64,000 bases of DNA from an uncultured Alphaproteobacteria bacterium (lineage in GTDB: Bacteria > Pseudomonadota > Alphaproteobacteria > CAAGCB01 > CAG-977). Made by a program: the position numbers and the translations under genes. The stretch is taken from contig CAKQWA010000002.1 in the NCBI GenBank assembly GCA_934277945.1, positions 1 to 64,000 of the forward strand, written 5' to 3'. This document shows positions 50,337 to 59,139 of the stretch, one piece after another. Below the pieces are notes generated by a model. That model was not told where the DNA came from. It ran no database searches and worked only from the letters and a program-made list of their open reading frames with translations. The number at the start of each line of letters is the position of its first letter. Within the stretch, counting starts at the first letter, position 1.

Positions 50337-51388
50337 TGTCCCCCCCTTTTGTTTTTGCGCGGCTTTTTGCGTCCCCAGTCGACAATCGCCGTTTTTGTCA
50401 AAACGTCGCCCTCCTCCGCCTGATACAGCGCAAGGCTGGCTTCAAACGACGCGACGGAGTCGATTTGCTCGCGCAATTTTTCCTGCGCAATCTGCATACG
50501 GCGCATCATTTGCGTGTCGGTGATTTCGTTATTGTTTTTCATCGGCGGCGCAACGGTGTCGCGCTCCCCCTCCGCCGCGTTGTTCAGCATGGAAAATCCC
50601 GTGTCCAGCAGTTTGAAAATCTGCCGGTCGCGCTCGCGCACGGAATTGCGCCCCATGACGACGCCGATCAGCCTTTTGCCGTCGCGCACCGCCGACCCGA
50701 CGACGTGATAGCCCGACGCGTCGACGTATCCCGTTTTCAGCCCGTCCCCGCCGCGATAAAAGCGCGCGACCAGATTGTGATTGCCGTAATACCGTTTGCC
50801 GTAACGGAACCCCTTGACCGAAAACAGTTTGTAATAGTGCGGAAAATGCTGAATCAGAGCCATGGACAGCACCGCCATGTCGCGCGCGGTCGTGACCTGT
50901 TCGACATCGTGCAGACCGGACGCGTTTTTAAACGTCGTGCTTTTCATGCCGAGTTCGTGCGCCACGCGGGTCATCCTGTCGGCGAACTGCGCTTCCGACC
51001 CGCCCAAGCCTTCGGCGATGACGACGGCGGCGTCGTTGGCGGATTTGATAATCATCGCCAGCACCGCGTTTTCCACGGATATTTTCGAGTTTTTCTTCAA
51101 ATTCAGGCGCGATTTCGGCGACCCCGCCGCCTTTTGCGACACGACAAGCATCGTGTCGAGCGTGACGTCCCCCTGTTCCAGCGCGTCGAAAACCATGTAC
51201 AGCGTCATCATTTTCGTCAGCGAGGCGGGATAGCGCAAATCGGTCGCGTTCTGCGACACAAGCACCCTGCCCGTGTCCGTTTCAATCAGAAACGTCGCCT
51301 CCCGCGTTTGATAGGCGCGCGCGGGCGCGGCGATGCCGGCGCACAGCACCGCGACGGCGAAAATAACGGCTTTCAAACGCGTCGTCAT
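50333..51388 (-). CDS. D-alanyl-D-alanine carboxypeptidase (PBP5 family)
   Basis: 351 residues. Signal peptide MTTRLKAVIFAVAVLCAGIA, cleaved near PARA. Penicillin-binding motifs are complete: SLTK (56-59, nucleophile Ser56), SAN (116-118) and KTG (218-220). The enzyme trims the terminal D-Ala from peptidoglycan pentapeptides in the periplasm. The C-terminal 100 residues are charged, with a likely coiled region and a basic end, and no clear amphipathic membrane anchor of PBP5. Overlaps acpS by 4 bp. Confidence 0.95.
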   Translation of the reverse strand: MTTRLKAVIFAVAVLCAGIAAPARAYQTREATFLIETDTGRVLVSQNATDLRYPASLTKMMTLYMVFDALEQGDVTLDTMLVVSQKAAGSPKSRLNLKKNSKISVENAVLAMIIKSANDAAVVIAEGLGGSEAQFADRMTRVAHELGMKSTTFKNASGLHDVEQVTTARDMAVLSMALIQHFPHYYKLFSVKGFRYGKRYYGNHNLVARFYRGGDGLKTGYVDASGYHVVGSAVRDGKRLIGVVMGRNSVRERDRQIFKLLDTGFSMLNNAAEGERDTVAPPMKNNNEITDTQMMRRMQIAQEKLREQIDSVASFEASLALYQAEEGDVLTKTAIVDWGRKKPRKNKRGGQ

Positions 51389-51516
51389 GGCGGAAAAATC
51401 TCCTTTTGCGATTCTTTTACATAAAAAAATTGTACATTTGGTAAATTTTTCACGCTCTTTCTATTGATTATGCGGCGCATAATCCTTTATCTTAATCGTA
51501 AAAACGGAGCGCGAAA

Positions 51517-51840
51517 ATGGCAAAATCCCCCCAACAAAGACCGATGGAAGAAAGCGGCGTGGCGACAAAAGAGCGCGTGCGCACGAAAAAACCGTCCATG
51601 TACCGCGTCATTTTGCTGAACGACGATTTCACGCCGATGGATTTCGTCGTGTCCGTCCTGCAAAGCGTCTTTGACAAAACGCGCGAGGAAGCCGTCGAAA
51701 TCATGATGCAGGTGCATCAGACGGGCGTCGGCGTCGCGGGCGTTTACACGTTTGAAATTGCGGAAACGAAAGCGGCGACCGTCGTCGCCATGGCGCAGCG
51801 CAGCCAGCATCCGCTTCAATGCGAAATCGAAAAGGTGTGA
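51517..51840 (+). CDS. clpS: ClpAP adaptor ClpS
   Basis: 107 residues. The core PSMYRVILLNDDFTPMDFVV is the ClpS signature, with Asp-Asp and Met of the N-degron pocket, followed by MMQVHQTGVGVAGVYTFEIAETKA. It delivers N-end-rule substrates to ClpAP. CGGAG lies 6-8 nt before the ATG. One base separates its stop from clpA, an arrangement conserved in proteobacteria. Confidence 0.97.
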   Translation: MAKSPQQRPMEESGVATKERVRTKKPSMYRVILLNDDFTPMDFVVSVLQSVFDKTREEAVEIMMQVHQTGVGVAGVYTFEIAETKAATVVAMAQRSQHPLQCEIEKV

Positions 51841-51841
51841 T

Positions 51842-54121
51842 ATGCTGTCGGAAAATCTGGAACGCACGCTGAAACGCGCAGGCGACGTCGCCTTGTCCTG
51901 CCGTCACGAATTCGTCACGCTGGAACACTTGCTGGCGGCGATGTGCGACGACGAGGACGTGCAGGAACTGTTCATCGCGCTTCAAACGGACACGGGCGCG
52001 CTGACGGACGAACTGTCCGACTTCATCCGCAACGATTTGTCCTGTCTGGTCGCGAAAAAGCACACGACGCCCAAGCCGACCTTGGCGTTCGGACGCGTGC
52101 TTCAACGGGCGGTCAATCAATGCCAGTCCAGCGGCAGAGCCGTCGTCACGTCTTTGCACCTGATTGTGTCGATGTATTCGGAACGCGACTCTTTCGCCGT
52201 GTCGTTTTTGGAAAATCAGGGCATGACGAAACTGGACGTCATGAGTTTTTTAAGCCGCGGGTCGTCCAAAACGGGCAAGCGCAGACCGACGGGCGTCGAC
52301 GAGGACGGCGATACGGTCAAAGAGGGCGAGGAAGCCCTGAAAGCCTACTGCGTCGATTTGAACGAACTGGCGCGAAAAGGCAAAATCGACGCGTTGATCG
52401 GGCGCGACAGAGAACTGGAACGCACGATTTTGATTTTGCGCCGCCGCACAAAAAACAATCCGCTGTTCGTCGGCGAATCGGGCGTGGGCAAAACCGCTCT
52501 GGCACAGGGATTGGCTTTAAGAATCGTGCAGGGAAAAGTCCCCGACTTCTTAAAAAACGCCGTCATTTTGCGGTTGGATTTGGGCGCGCTGCTGGCGGGA
52601 ACGCGCTACCGCGGCGATTTCGAGGAACGTCTGAAAGAGATTTTAAAGCAGATTGAAAACAATCCGGACATCATTCTGTTCATCGACGAAATCCACACGG
52701 TTTTGGGCGCGGGCGCGACGTCCGGCGGCACAATGGACGCGTCCAACCTTTTAAAACCCGCGCTGTCCGACGGCTCGATCCGGTGCATCGGGTCGACGAC
52801 GTACAAGGAATTCCGCAATCATCTGGAAAAGGACGCCGCGTTTTTGCGCCGCTTCGGGAAAATCGACGTGGAAGAACCGGACGTCGAAACGACCGAACGC
52901 ATTTTGGAAGGTTTGAAACCCGCGTACGAAAAGCACCACGGCGTCAAATACACGGCGGACGCGATCAAAACGGCGGCGAAACTGGCGGCGCGGCGCATGA
53001 ACGACCGCAGACTGCCCGACAAGGCGATTGATTTAATGGACGAAGCGGGCGCGGCGAAAGCGTTGAAATCCGCGCGCAGAGGCAACAAGCGCGTGACCGC
53101 CGCCGATATTTGCGACACGCTGGCGCGCATGGCGCAAATTCCGTCGCAAACGCTGAAAAGCAACGACAAAGCCGCTTTGATGGCTTTGGAAAAAGATTTG
53201 AAATCCGCCGTTTTCGGTCAAAACAAGGCGTTGGAGACTTTGGCGGGCGCGGTCAAACTGTCGCGCGCGGGTCTGCGCGACCCCGTCAAGCCCGTCGGCA
53301 GTTATCTGTTCTCCGGTCCCACGGGCGTGGGCAAAACCGAAGCGGCGAAACAACTGGCGAAAACGCTCGGCGTCGATTTAATCCGCTTCGATATGTCCGA
53401 ATACATGGAAAAGCACTCGGTCGCGCGGCTGATCGGCACGCCGCCGGGGTACGTCGGATTCGATCAGGGCGGTTTGCTGACCGACGCGGTGGACACGCAT
53501 CCGTACTGCGTGCTTTTGCTGGACGAAATCGAAAAGGCGCATCCCGACCTGTTCAACATCCTGCTTCAAGTCATGGATTACGGCAAACTGACGGACAGCA
53601 AGGGCAAGAAAATCGACTTTTCAAACGTTATTCTGATTATGACGACGAACGCGGGCGCGGCGGCGATGGCAAAGCAGGCGATGGGCTTTACGAACGACGT
53701 GCGCACGGGCGAAGACAAGGAAGCGATCGAACGGCTGTTCACGCCGGAATTCCGCAACCGCTTGGACGCCGTCATCGCGTTCGACAGGCTGGACAACGAA
53801 ACGGTGCGCCGTGTGGTCAACAAATTCCTTGCGCAAACGCAGGAACGCCTGAACGCCTCCCATGTCGTTCTGGAAACGGCTTTTTCCGCGAAAGAATGGA
53901 TTGTCCGCAAAGGATACGATTCGCAAAACGGCGCGCGCCCGATCATGCGCTTGATTCAGGAATACATCCACAAACCGCTGGCGGATGAAATCCTGTTCGG
54001 ACGGCTGACGCACGGCGGCAAAGCGAAAGTCACGGTCAAAAACGACCGGCTGATTGTGTCCTGCACGCCCGACGCGCCGCGCAAAAAACAGGAACGCGAA
54101 GAAGAACCCGCTTTGTTTTAA
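51842..54121 (+). CDS. clpA: ATP-dependent Clp protease ATPase subunit ClpA
   Basis: 759 residues from the ATG at 51842; the frame extends back into clpS but that part is a shadow. N-terminal Clp repeats (about 1-145), first AAA+ module with GESGVGKTAL (about 210) and Walker B VILFIDEIHT, and second module with GPTGVGKTEAAK (about 491), LLLDEIEKAHPD and the ClpP-contact region. It unfolds substrates for ClpP. The end is followed directly by a 31-bp tandem repeat. Confidence 0.97.
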   Translation: MLSENLERTLKRAGDVALSCRHEFVTLEHLLAAMCDDEDVQELFIALQTDTGALTDELSDFIRNDLSCLVAKKHTTPKPTLAFGRVLQRAVNQCQSSGRAVVTSLHLIVSMYSERDSFAVSFLENQGMTKLDVMSFLSRGSSKTGKRRPTGVDEDGDTVKEGEEALKAYCVDLNELARKGKIDALIGRDRELERTILILRRRTKNNPLFVGESGVGKTALAQGLALRIVQGKVPDFLKNAVILRLDLGALLAGTRYRGDFEERLKEILKQIENNPDIILFIDEIHTVLGAGATSGGTMDASNLLKPALSDGSIRCIGSTTYKEFRNHLEKDAAFLRRFGKIDVEEPDVETTERILEGLKPAYEKHHGVKYTADAIKTAAKLAARRMNDRRLPDKAIDLMDEAGAAKALKSARRGNKRVTAADICDTLARMAQIPSQTLKSNDKAALMALEKDLKSAVFGQNKALETLAGAVKLSRAGLRDPVKPVGSYLFSGPTGVGKTEAAKQLAKTLGVDLIRFDMSEYMEKHSVARLIGTPPGYVGFDQGGLLTDAVDTHPYCVLLLDEIEKAHPDLFNILLQVMDYGKLTDSKGKKIDFSNVILIMTTNAGAAAMAKQAMGFTNDVRTGEDKEAIERLFTPEFRNRLDAVIAFDRLDNETVRRVVNKFLAQTQERLNASHVVLETAFSAKEWIVRKGYDSQNGARPIMRLIQEYIHKPLADEILFGRLTHGGKAKVTVKNDRLIVSCTPDAPRKKQEREEEPALF

Positions 54122-54138
54122 CGGGAAAGCACCGGATT

Positions 54139-54243
54139 TTAACGGAGCGGCTTCGGCGGAAACATTGATTTAACGGGGCGGCTTCGGCGGAAACATTGAT
54201 TTAACGGGGCGGCTTCGGCGGAAACATTGATTTAACGGGGCGG
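54139..54243. repeat. 31-bp tandem repeat, about 3.4 copies
   Basis: The unit begins TTAACGGGGCGGCTTCGGCG and repeats with exact 31-bp period; CTTCGGCGG starts at 54151, 54182 and 54213. The first copy has GGAGCGG for GGGGCGG, the rest are identical, and a partial copy closes the array. The stop codon of the minus-strand gene at 54232 lies inside the partial copy. No unique spacers are present, so it is not a CRISPR. Confidence 0.92.
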
Positions 54244-55101
54244 CACCAGATAAACCGCCGCGTATTCCGGCGACAAAATCCCCGCCGGATTGATTGTCAC
54301 GCCGGCGGCGGAAGCGTTCAGCGCGCTCAACAGAATCTGCATATCGTCAACCGCGCTTGATTTGTCCGCCAAGCGCACCGCGCCGCCCACGCAAGCGCCG
54401 TGCTTGTGTATGAGATTTTCCGTGTAGCGCGTCAGCGCGGCGGTGATTTCCTGCGACAAGCCGTGCAGATACTTGTAATCCGCCGTTTTGCCGTTCATTT
54501 TCCATTTGCGCGCCGTCGCCTGCGCTTTTTGCCCGCAAGTCGCCAGAATCAGCGCGGCGGTGTCTTTCAGGGACGCGCCCGCGCCGCAAAATTTGTCGGT
54601 GACGCATCTGCCGTTTTTCTCGCGCGGAAAAACGTGCGCGTAATAGGATTCGCTCGCCTCACCCTTGTACAAAAACAGCGTTTCGCTTTGCGCCGCCGCT
54701 TCCGTGTACACGAAAGACGCGCGCAAATCGTAGATGTTCTCCCGCTCGCAGTACGCGACCAGATTGTTGAAAACGGGCACAAGTTCCGCCTGCGCCCAGC
54801 GGCACCATTCGTCGCGGCTCGCCGCCCCCTTGTCGAATCCCCAGCGTTTTTCAAACAAATCAAGTTCGTCGATGTAGGGCAGCAAATCGCGCAGGGACGC
54901 GCGCACCGTTTCGGGTCGGTCGAGCGCGACGGGCGACAGGGCGAGAAGCGGCTGGTCGTCCTGCCCGTCGTCTTCCTTTTGCGTCATGACGGCGATTTCG
55001 TCCGCGTAATCCTCGGTCGCGGGCGCGCCGGCGAACTCCTCGCCGAACAGCCCTTTCTGCCCCTGATTTTCCGCTTCCTTCCGATTGTTTTCGCCGCTCA
55101 A
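54232..55101 (-). CDS. Hypothetical acidic cytoplasmic protein
   Basis: 289 residues, no signal peptide or membrane segment. The first 60 residues are acidic and Gln/Glu-rich (probably disordered, with GQKGLFGEEF), followed by a folded part containing DLLPYIDELDLFEKRWGFDKG, CGAGASLKDTAALILATCGQKAQ and a C-terminal ILLSALNASAAGVTINPAGILSPEYAAVYLVPP. No family was recognised. It is divergent from mlaA and convergent with clpA, and its stop codon is inside a tandem repeat. Codon use matches neighbours. Confidence 0.7.
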   Translation of the reverse strand: MSGENNRKEAENQGQKGLFGEEFAGAPATEDYADEIAVMTQKEDDGQDDQPLLALSPVALDRPETVRASLRDLLPYIDELDLFEKRWGFDKGAASRDEWCRWAQAELVPVFNNLVAYCERENIYDLRASFVYTEAAAQSETLFLYKGEASESYYAHVFPREKNGRCVTDKFCGAGASLKDTAALILATCGQKAQATARKWKMNGKTADYKYLHGLSQEITAALTRYTENLIHKHGACVGGAVRLADKSSAVDDMQILLSALNASAAGVTINPAGILSPEYAAVYLVPPR

Positions 55102-55230
55102 AGCCGTCGCCCCTTTCGTTGTTCCAAGCCGGATTGTATGCGATTATCGCCCTTTTTTCTAATGTTATTCGCTTGTGTTGCGTTTTTTTTTGCGATACTG
55201 TGGTGTTTGTATTTTTTTCAAAGGGTTATC

Positions 55231-56010
55231 ATGCGTTTTCGTCCGCTTTTCTGCCTTGTCCTTTTGCTGTCCGGATGCGCTTCGGCGCAGTCCGCCGGCG
55301 ACGGCGCGGCGAACGACCCTTTCGAGTCGGTGAACCGCGCGATTTTCACCTTTAACACGCAGGCGGACAAATACGTCATGCGTCCGGTCATCAAGGGATA
55401 CCGCTTTGTCACAACTCAGCCCGTGCGCGACGGCGTCGCCAATTTCTTCGACAACACGACCGAACCGATGAACATGGCGAATCAGGCGCTTCAAGGACGG
55501 TTCAAATCCGCCGGAAAAACGGTTTTGCGCTTTGTCGTCAACACGGTGGCGGGATTTTTCGGCACGCACGACGTTGCGGCGAAAATGGGACTGTACGGCG
55601 AAAGCACCTATTTCGGCGACACGCTGGGCGTGTGGGGCGTACCTGCGGGTCCCTACCTGATTTTGCCGCTTTTGGGACCATCCGACGTCCGTGACCTGAC
55701 GGGCTTGGGCGCGAATTATTTTCTCGACCCGCTGACGTATATTTCTTGGCGCAACAGCCGGAAAGATTTAAGATATTACTTCTGGGGGCACGCGGGGCTG
55801 AAAGCGCTGGTGGCGTATGATAAATCGACGACTCTGCTGGACGACATCATGAACAATTCGCTTGACCCGTACGCCGCCATGCGCTCGATGTATCAGCAGT
55901 ACCGCGCGCAGACGGTGGCGCGGCTGTCGGGCAAGCCCGCGGCGCAAAGCGAGGACGGAAGCGGCAAGGCTTCTTTTGAATTTTCTTTGGATGAACTGGA
56001 CGACGAATGA
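55231..56010 (+). CDS. mlaA: Phospholipid-binding lipoprotein MlaA (VacJ)
   Basis: 259 residues from the ATG at 55231 (AAAGGG upstream); the frame is open much further but the signal peptide MRFRPLFCLVLLLSGCAS with lipobox LSGC fixes the start. The MlaA core is clear: NDPFESVNRAIFTFN, FFDNTTEPMNMANQALQG, RFVVNTVAGFFGTHDVAAKMG and YLILPLLGPSDVRD. It removes mislocalised phospholipids from the outer leaflet of the outer membrane. mlaC overlaps by 4 bp. Confidence 0.96.
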   Translation: MRFRPLFCLVLLLSGCASAQSAGDGAANDPFESVNRAIFTFNTQADKYVMRPVIKGYRFVTTQPVRDGVANFFDNTTEPMNMANQALQGRFKSAGKTVLRFVVNTVAGFFGTHDVAAKMGLYGESTYFGDTLGVWGVPAGPYLILPLLGPSDVRDLTGLGANYFLDPLTYISWRNSRKDLRYYFWGHAGLKALVAYDKSTTLLDDIMNNSLDPYAAMRSMYQQYRAQTVARLSGKPAAQSEDGSGKASFEFSLDELDDE

Positions 56011-56618
56011 TGAAAAAACTGTTTCTTTCCCTTTTGTTTTTAACGGCTTTCACGGGCGCGGCGACGGCGGCGACAACGCAGGACGCGGAAAATTTCGCGA
56101 AAAGAATCGCCGACAGGCTGGTCGTCGAAGTGATGCAATCGAAAGACCCCGTGGCTCAAAAACGCCAAAAATTCGAGGAAATTTTCGTTACGGACGCCGA
56201 CATGGACATGATTGTCAAATTCGTGTTGAGCCGTTCGTACAAAACCGCGTCGCCCGAACAAAGAGAGGCTTTCAAAGCGGCTTTCATCGACAATTTCGTC
56301 GCGACGTGGGCGGACAGATTCACGAAATACAGAGGCGAATCCATCAATTTCACAAGCACGCGGCAAGATAAAAAGGAATTTTGGTCAACCTCGGAAATTC
56401 AGGTTCCCGACTCCGACAAGCCGATCGTCGTTTTGTGGCGCATGCGCGAAAAGAACGGTGCGCTGAAAGTCGTCGATCTGGTCGCCGAGGGCGTCAGTAT
56501 GCTGCAAAACTACCGCAACGAATACACGTCCGTTTTACAGCAAAACAACGGCGACGTCGGCAAACTGACCGCCATGCTGAAAAAGAAAAACGCCGATATG
56601 GTTCAAAACCGCAAATAA
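56007..56618 (+). CDS. mlaC: Phospholipid-binding periplasmic protein MlaC
   Basis: 203 residues with signal peptide MMKKLFLSLLFLTAFTGAAT. The Ttg2D/MlaC pattern is present: RQKFEEIFVTDADMDMIVKFVLSRSYKTASPEQREAFKAAF and YKVVDLVAEGVSM-like LKVVDLVAEGVSMLQNYRNEY. It shuttles phospholipids between MlaA and the inner-membrane MlaFEDB complex, whose genes are not in the window. Confidence 0.95.
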   Translation: MMKKLFLSLLFLTAFTGAATAATTQDAENFAKRIADRLVVEVMQSKDPVAQKRQKFEEIFVTDADMDMIVKFVLSRSYKTASPEQREAFKAAFIDNFVATWADRFTKYRGESINFTSTRQDKKEFWSTSEIQVPDSDKPIVVLWRMREKNGALKVVDLVAEGVSMLQNYRNEYTSVLQQNNGDVGKLTAMLKKKNADMVQNRK

Positions 56619-56747
56619 TCATTGACAAAACGGCTTTTTTCGTACATCTTTCAATCCTATTTCCGAAAACGCGGACGGCTTTGCCGCCCCGCCGTCTGAT
56701 TTTACAGCCGGCATATCGGGACAAAAACAATAAAATGGAGATAAAAT

Positions 56748-57362
56748 ATGTCTAAACGCATTTCTGCGAAATACAAAATCAACCGCCGCCTCGGCGTCAA
56801 CCTGTGGGGCAGAGCCAAAAGCCCCGTCGAAAAACGTCCCTACGGCCCCGGACAGCACGGTCAGCACAAAGGCAAACCGACGGACTACGGCACGCAGTTG
56901 ATGGCGAAACAGAAACTGAAAGGCTACTACGGCAACGTTTCCGAAAAACAGTTGCGCAAATACTACGCCGAAGCCATTCGCCGCACGGGCGACACGTCCG
57001 AACATTTGGTCGGCTTGTTGGAAACGCGCTTGGACGCCGTCGTCTACCGCATGAAATTCGTTCCGACGGTGTTCGCTTCCCGTCAGTTCGTCAGCCACGG
57101 TCACATTCTGGTCAACGGCAAACGCGTCAACATCCCGTCCTATCTGGTCAAAGAGGGCGACGTGATCGAAGTGCGCGAAAAATCGCGTCAGCTGGCTTGC
57201 GTCGTTGAAGCGCTGGCTTCTTCCGAACGCACGGTTCCCGATTACATGGAAGTCGACGAAAAGGCTTGCAAAGGCACGTTCCTGCACACGCCGAAATTCG
57301 CGGACATTCCCTATCCCGCGCAGATGGAACCGCAACTGGTCGTCGAATTCTACTCCCGTTAA
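56748..57362 (+). CDS. rpsD: 30S ribosomal protein S4
   Basis: 204 residues. SKRISAKYKINRRLGVNLWG at the start, YGPGQHGQHKGK, and the S4 RNA-binding domain with LETRLDAVVYRMKFVPT, ARQFVSHGHILVNG-like SRQFVSHGHILVNGKRVNIPSYLV. A primary 16S rRNA binder that nucleates 30S assembly. GGAGA precedes the ATG. It is monocistronic here, with TTGACA at 56622 as a possible -35, and ends in a strong terminator. Confidence 0.98.
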   Translation: MSKRISAKYKINRRLGVNLWGRAKSPVEKRPYGPGQHGQHKGKPTDYGTQLMAKQKLKGYYGNVSEKQLRKYYAEAIRRTGDTSEHLVGLLETRLDAVVYRMKFVPTVFASRQFVSHGHILVNGKRVNIPSYLVKEGDVIEVREKSRQLACVVEALASSERTVPDYMEVDEKACKGTFLHTPKFADIPYPAQMEPQLVVEFYSR

Positions 57363-57387
57363 TTTTCAAACGGACGCAATTTTACGA

Positions 57388-57417
57388 AAGCCCTTTGTTT
57401 TCAAAGGGCTTTTTTGT
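57388..57417 (+). terminator. Terminator of rpsD
   Basis: AAAGCCCTTT (57388-57397) pairs with AAAGGGCTTT (57404-57413), followed by a T run. Confidence 0.92.
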
Positions 57418-57443
57418 TGTCCGAATCGCGATTTTTTTGCCGA

Positions 57444-57458
57444 TTAACTGTTTTTTTA
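57444..57458. promoter_or_regulatory. Possible CtrA-like site upstream of fliF
   Basis: TTAA-N7-TTTA at 57444-57458 differs by one base from the CtrA consensus TTAA-N7-TTAA. In Caulobacter CtrA controls fliF. The surrounding sequence is AT-rich, so the match may be accidental. Confidence 0.3.
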
Positions 57459-57520
57459 TATTATATAGAGTATATTTTTGGTATGATTTCTCGATTCTTT
57501 TATAAAAAACAGGAACGACC

Positions 57521-59125
57521 GTGAATTCATTTTTGCAAACTTTGAAAAATCTGGGGACGACGCGCCTGATCGCAATGGGCGTGACCGCCCTTTTCCTGAT
57601 GGGGCTGCTGATTTATGTCGCCACGCACATCGGGCGTACGGAAATGGGCGTCCTGTTTACCGATTTGGACACGACGGAAGCCAAAAACATCATTGAAAAA
57701 CTGGACGAACGCAACGTGCCGTACCAGTTGCACAAAAACGGCTCGGAAGTGCGCGTTCCCGTCACGGAAGTCCTGAAACTGCGCGTTGAACTGGCGGAAA
57801 CGGCGGGCGGCGCGGGAAGCGTCGTCGGCTACGAACTGTTCGACAAAGCCCCCTCCCCCGGCGTCGGTCAGGACGTGACGAATTTGCAGATGTTGCGCGC
57901 TTTGGAGGGCGAGTTGGCGCGCACGATCAAGGCGATCGAACACGTCAAGGCGGCGCGCGTGCATCTGGTTCTGCCCAAGCGCGAAATGTTCACCCGCGAC
58001 GAGCAAAAGCCGTCCGCGTCCGTCGTCATCAAAATGGACAACAACGCGTCGCTGTCGCCCAAGCAGGTCGAAGCGATTCAGCGTCTGGTCGCCGCCGCCG
58101 TGCCGAAAATGGATTTGCAGAACGTGTCGATTTTGGACACGCGCGGCAACCTTTTGACGAAAGAGTATCTGGACGAAGAACACCGCACCATGTCCACGAA
58201 CGAGGAACTGCGCCGCGATTACGAACAGCGCATGACCGCCGCCGTGCAGGATTTGCTGGAACGTTCCGTCGGCGTCGGCAACGTGCGCGCGAAAGTCAAT
58301 CTGGAAATGGATTTCGACCACGTCGTCACCAACAAGGAAATCTACGACCCCGACACACAGGTTCTGCGCTCCTCGACAACGGTTGAGGAAAACTCCAAAA
58401 CGGACGAAAAGGAACCGATTGTCAGCGTTCAGCAAAATCTGCCCGACGCGGAAGTCAAAAACGCCAATCAGGTGACCTCGCAGGCGAACCGCACGGAAGA
58501 AACCGTCAACTACGAAATTTCCAAACAGGTCGTCAATCAGGTGCGCAAAACCGGCGTCATCAAGCGCGTTTCCGCCGCCGTCATCGTCGACGGGACGTAC
58601 CGCTTGCAGCCCGACGGCAACAAACAGTATGTGCCGCGCTCCGAAAAGGAAATGGAACTGCTGACCGCTTTGGTGCGCTCCGCCGTCGGCTACGACGCGA
58701 CGCGCGGCGACACGCTGGAAGTCGTGAATCTGCCGTTCTTCAACGCCGAAGATTTGTTGCGCATGGACGACCCGATTTTGTTCATGGGCTTTTCAAAACA
58801 GGAAATCATCAAAATGTCTGAAAGTCTGGGCATCGCCCTTGTCGCCGCTCTGGTCATCCTGCTGGTTGTCAGACCGCTGGTCATCAACGCGTTCGAGCCG
58901 ACGCAAAACGAGGAGGAGGAGCGCGCTCTGGCGGCAAGCATGACACCGCAACTGACCGCGCCGAAAGAGGACGAAACCGAAGATCTGGAAGAACTGATCG
59001 ACATCGCCAAAATCGAGGGGCGAGTTAAGGCGTCGTCCGTCAGGAAAATCGGCGAACTGATAGACAATCATCCGCAGGAAGCGCTGAACATCGTGCGCGA
59101 ATGGCTGTACAGCGATAAACAGTAG
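57521..59125 (+). CDS. fliF: Flagellar MS-ring protein FliF
   Basis: 534 residues starting with GTG (AGGAACGACC upstream). Transmembrane helix near 18-36 (IAMGVTALFLMGLLIYV), ring-building motifs including GYELFDKAPSPGVGQDVTNLQMLRALEGELART and VHLVLPKR, a variable periplasmic middle, second transmembrane helix near 428-447 (GIALVAALVILLVVRPLVI), and the C-terminal FliG-binding tail. First gene of the flagellar operon. Confidence 0.97.
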   Translation: MNSFLQTLKNLGTTRLIAMGVTALFLMGLLIYVATHIGRTEMGVLFTDLDTTEAKNIIEKLDERNVPYQLHKNGSEVRVPVTEVLKLRVELAETAGGAGSVVGYELFDKAPSPGVGQDVTNLQMLRALEGELARTIKAIEHVKAARVHLVLPKREMFTRDEQKPSASVVIKMDNNASLSPKQVEAIQRLVAAAVPKMDLQNVSILDTRGNLLTKEYLDEEHRTMSTNEELRRDYEQRMTAAVQDLLERSVGVGNVRAKVNLEMDFDHVVTNKEIYDPDTQVLRSSTTVEENSKTDEKEPIVSVQQNLPDAEVKNANQVTSQANRTEETVNYEISKQVVNQVRKTGVIKRVSAAVIVDGTYRLQPDGNKQYVPRSEKEMELLTALVRSAVGYDATRGDTLEVVNLPFFNAEDLLRMDDPILFMGFSKQEIIKMSESLGIALVAALVILLVVRPLVINAFEPTQNEEEERALAASMTPQLTAPKEDETEDLEELIDIAKIEGRVKASSVRKIGELIDNHPQEALNIVREWLYSDKQ

Positions 59126-59139
59126 GGAGTGGCGAATCC

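Noticed and set aside
54139..54243. Possible CRISPR array
   Set aside because: The 31-bp units abut each other with no unique spacers and there are no cas genes.
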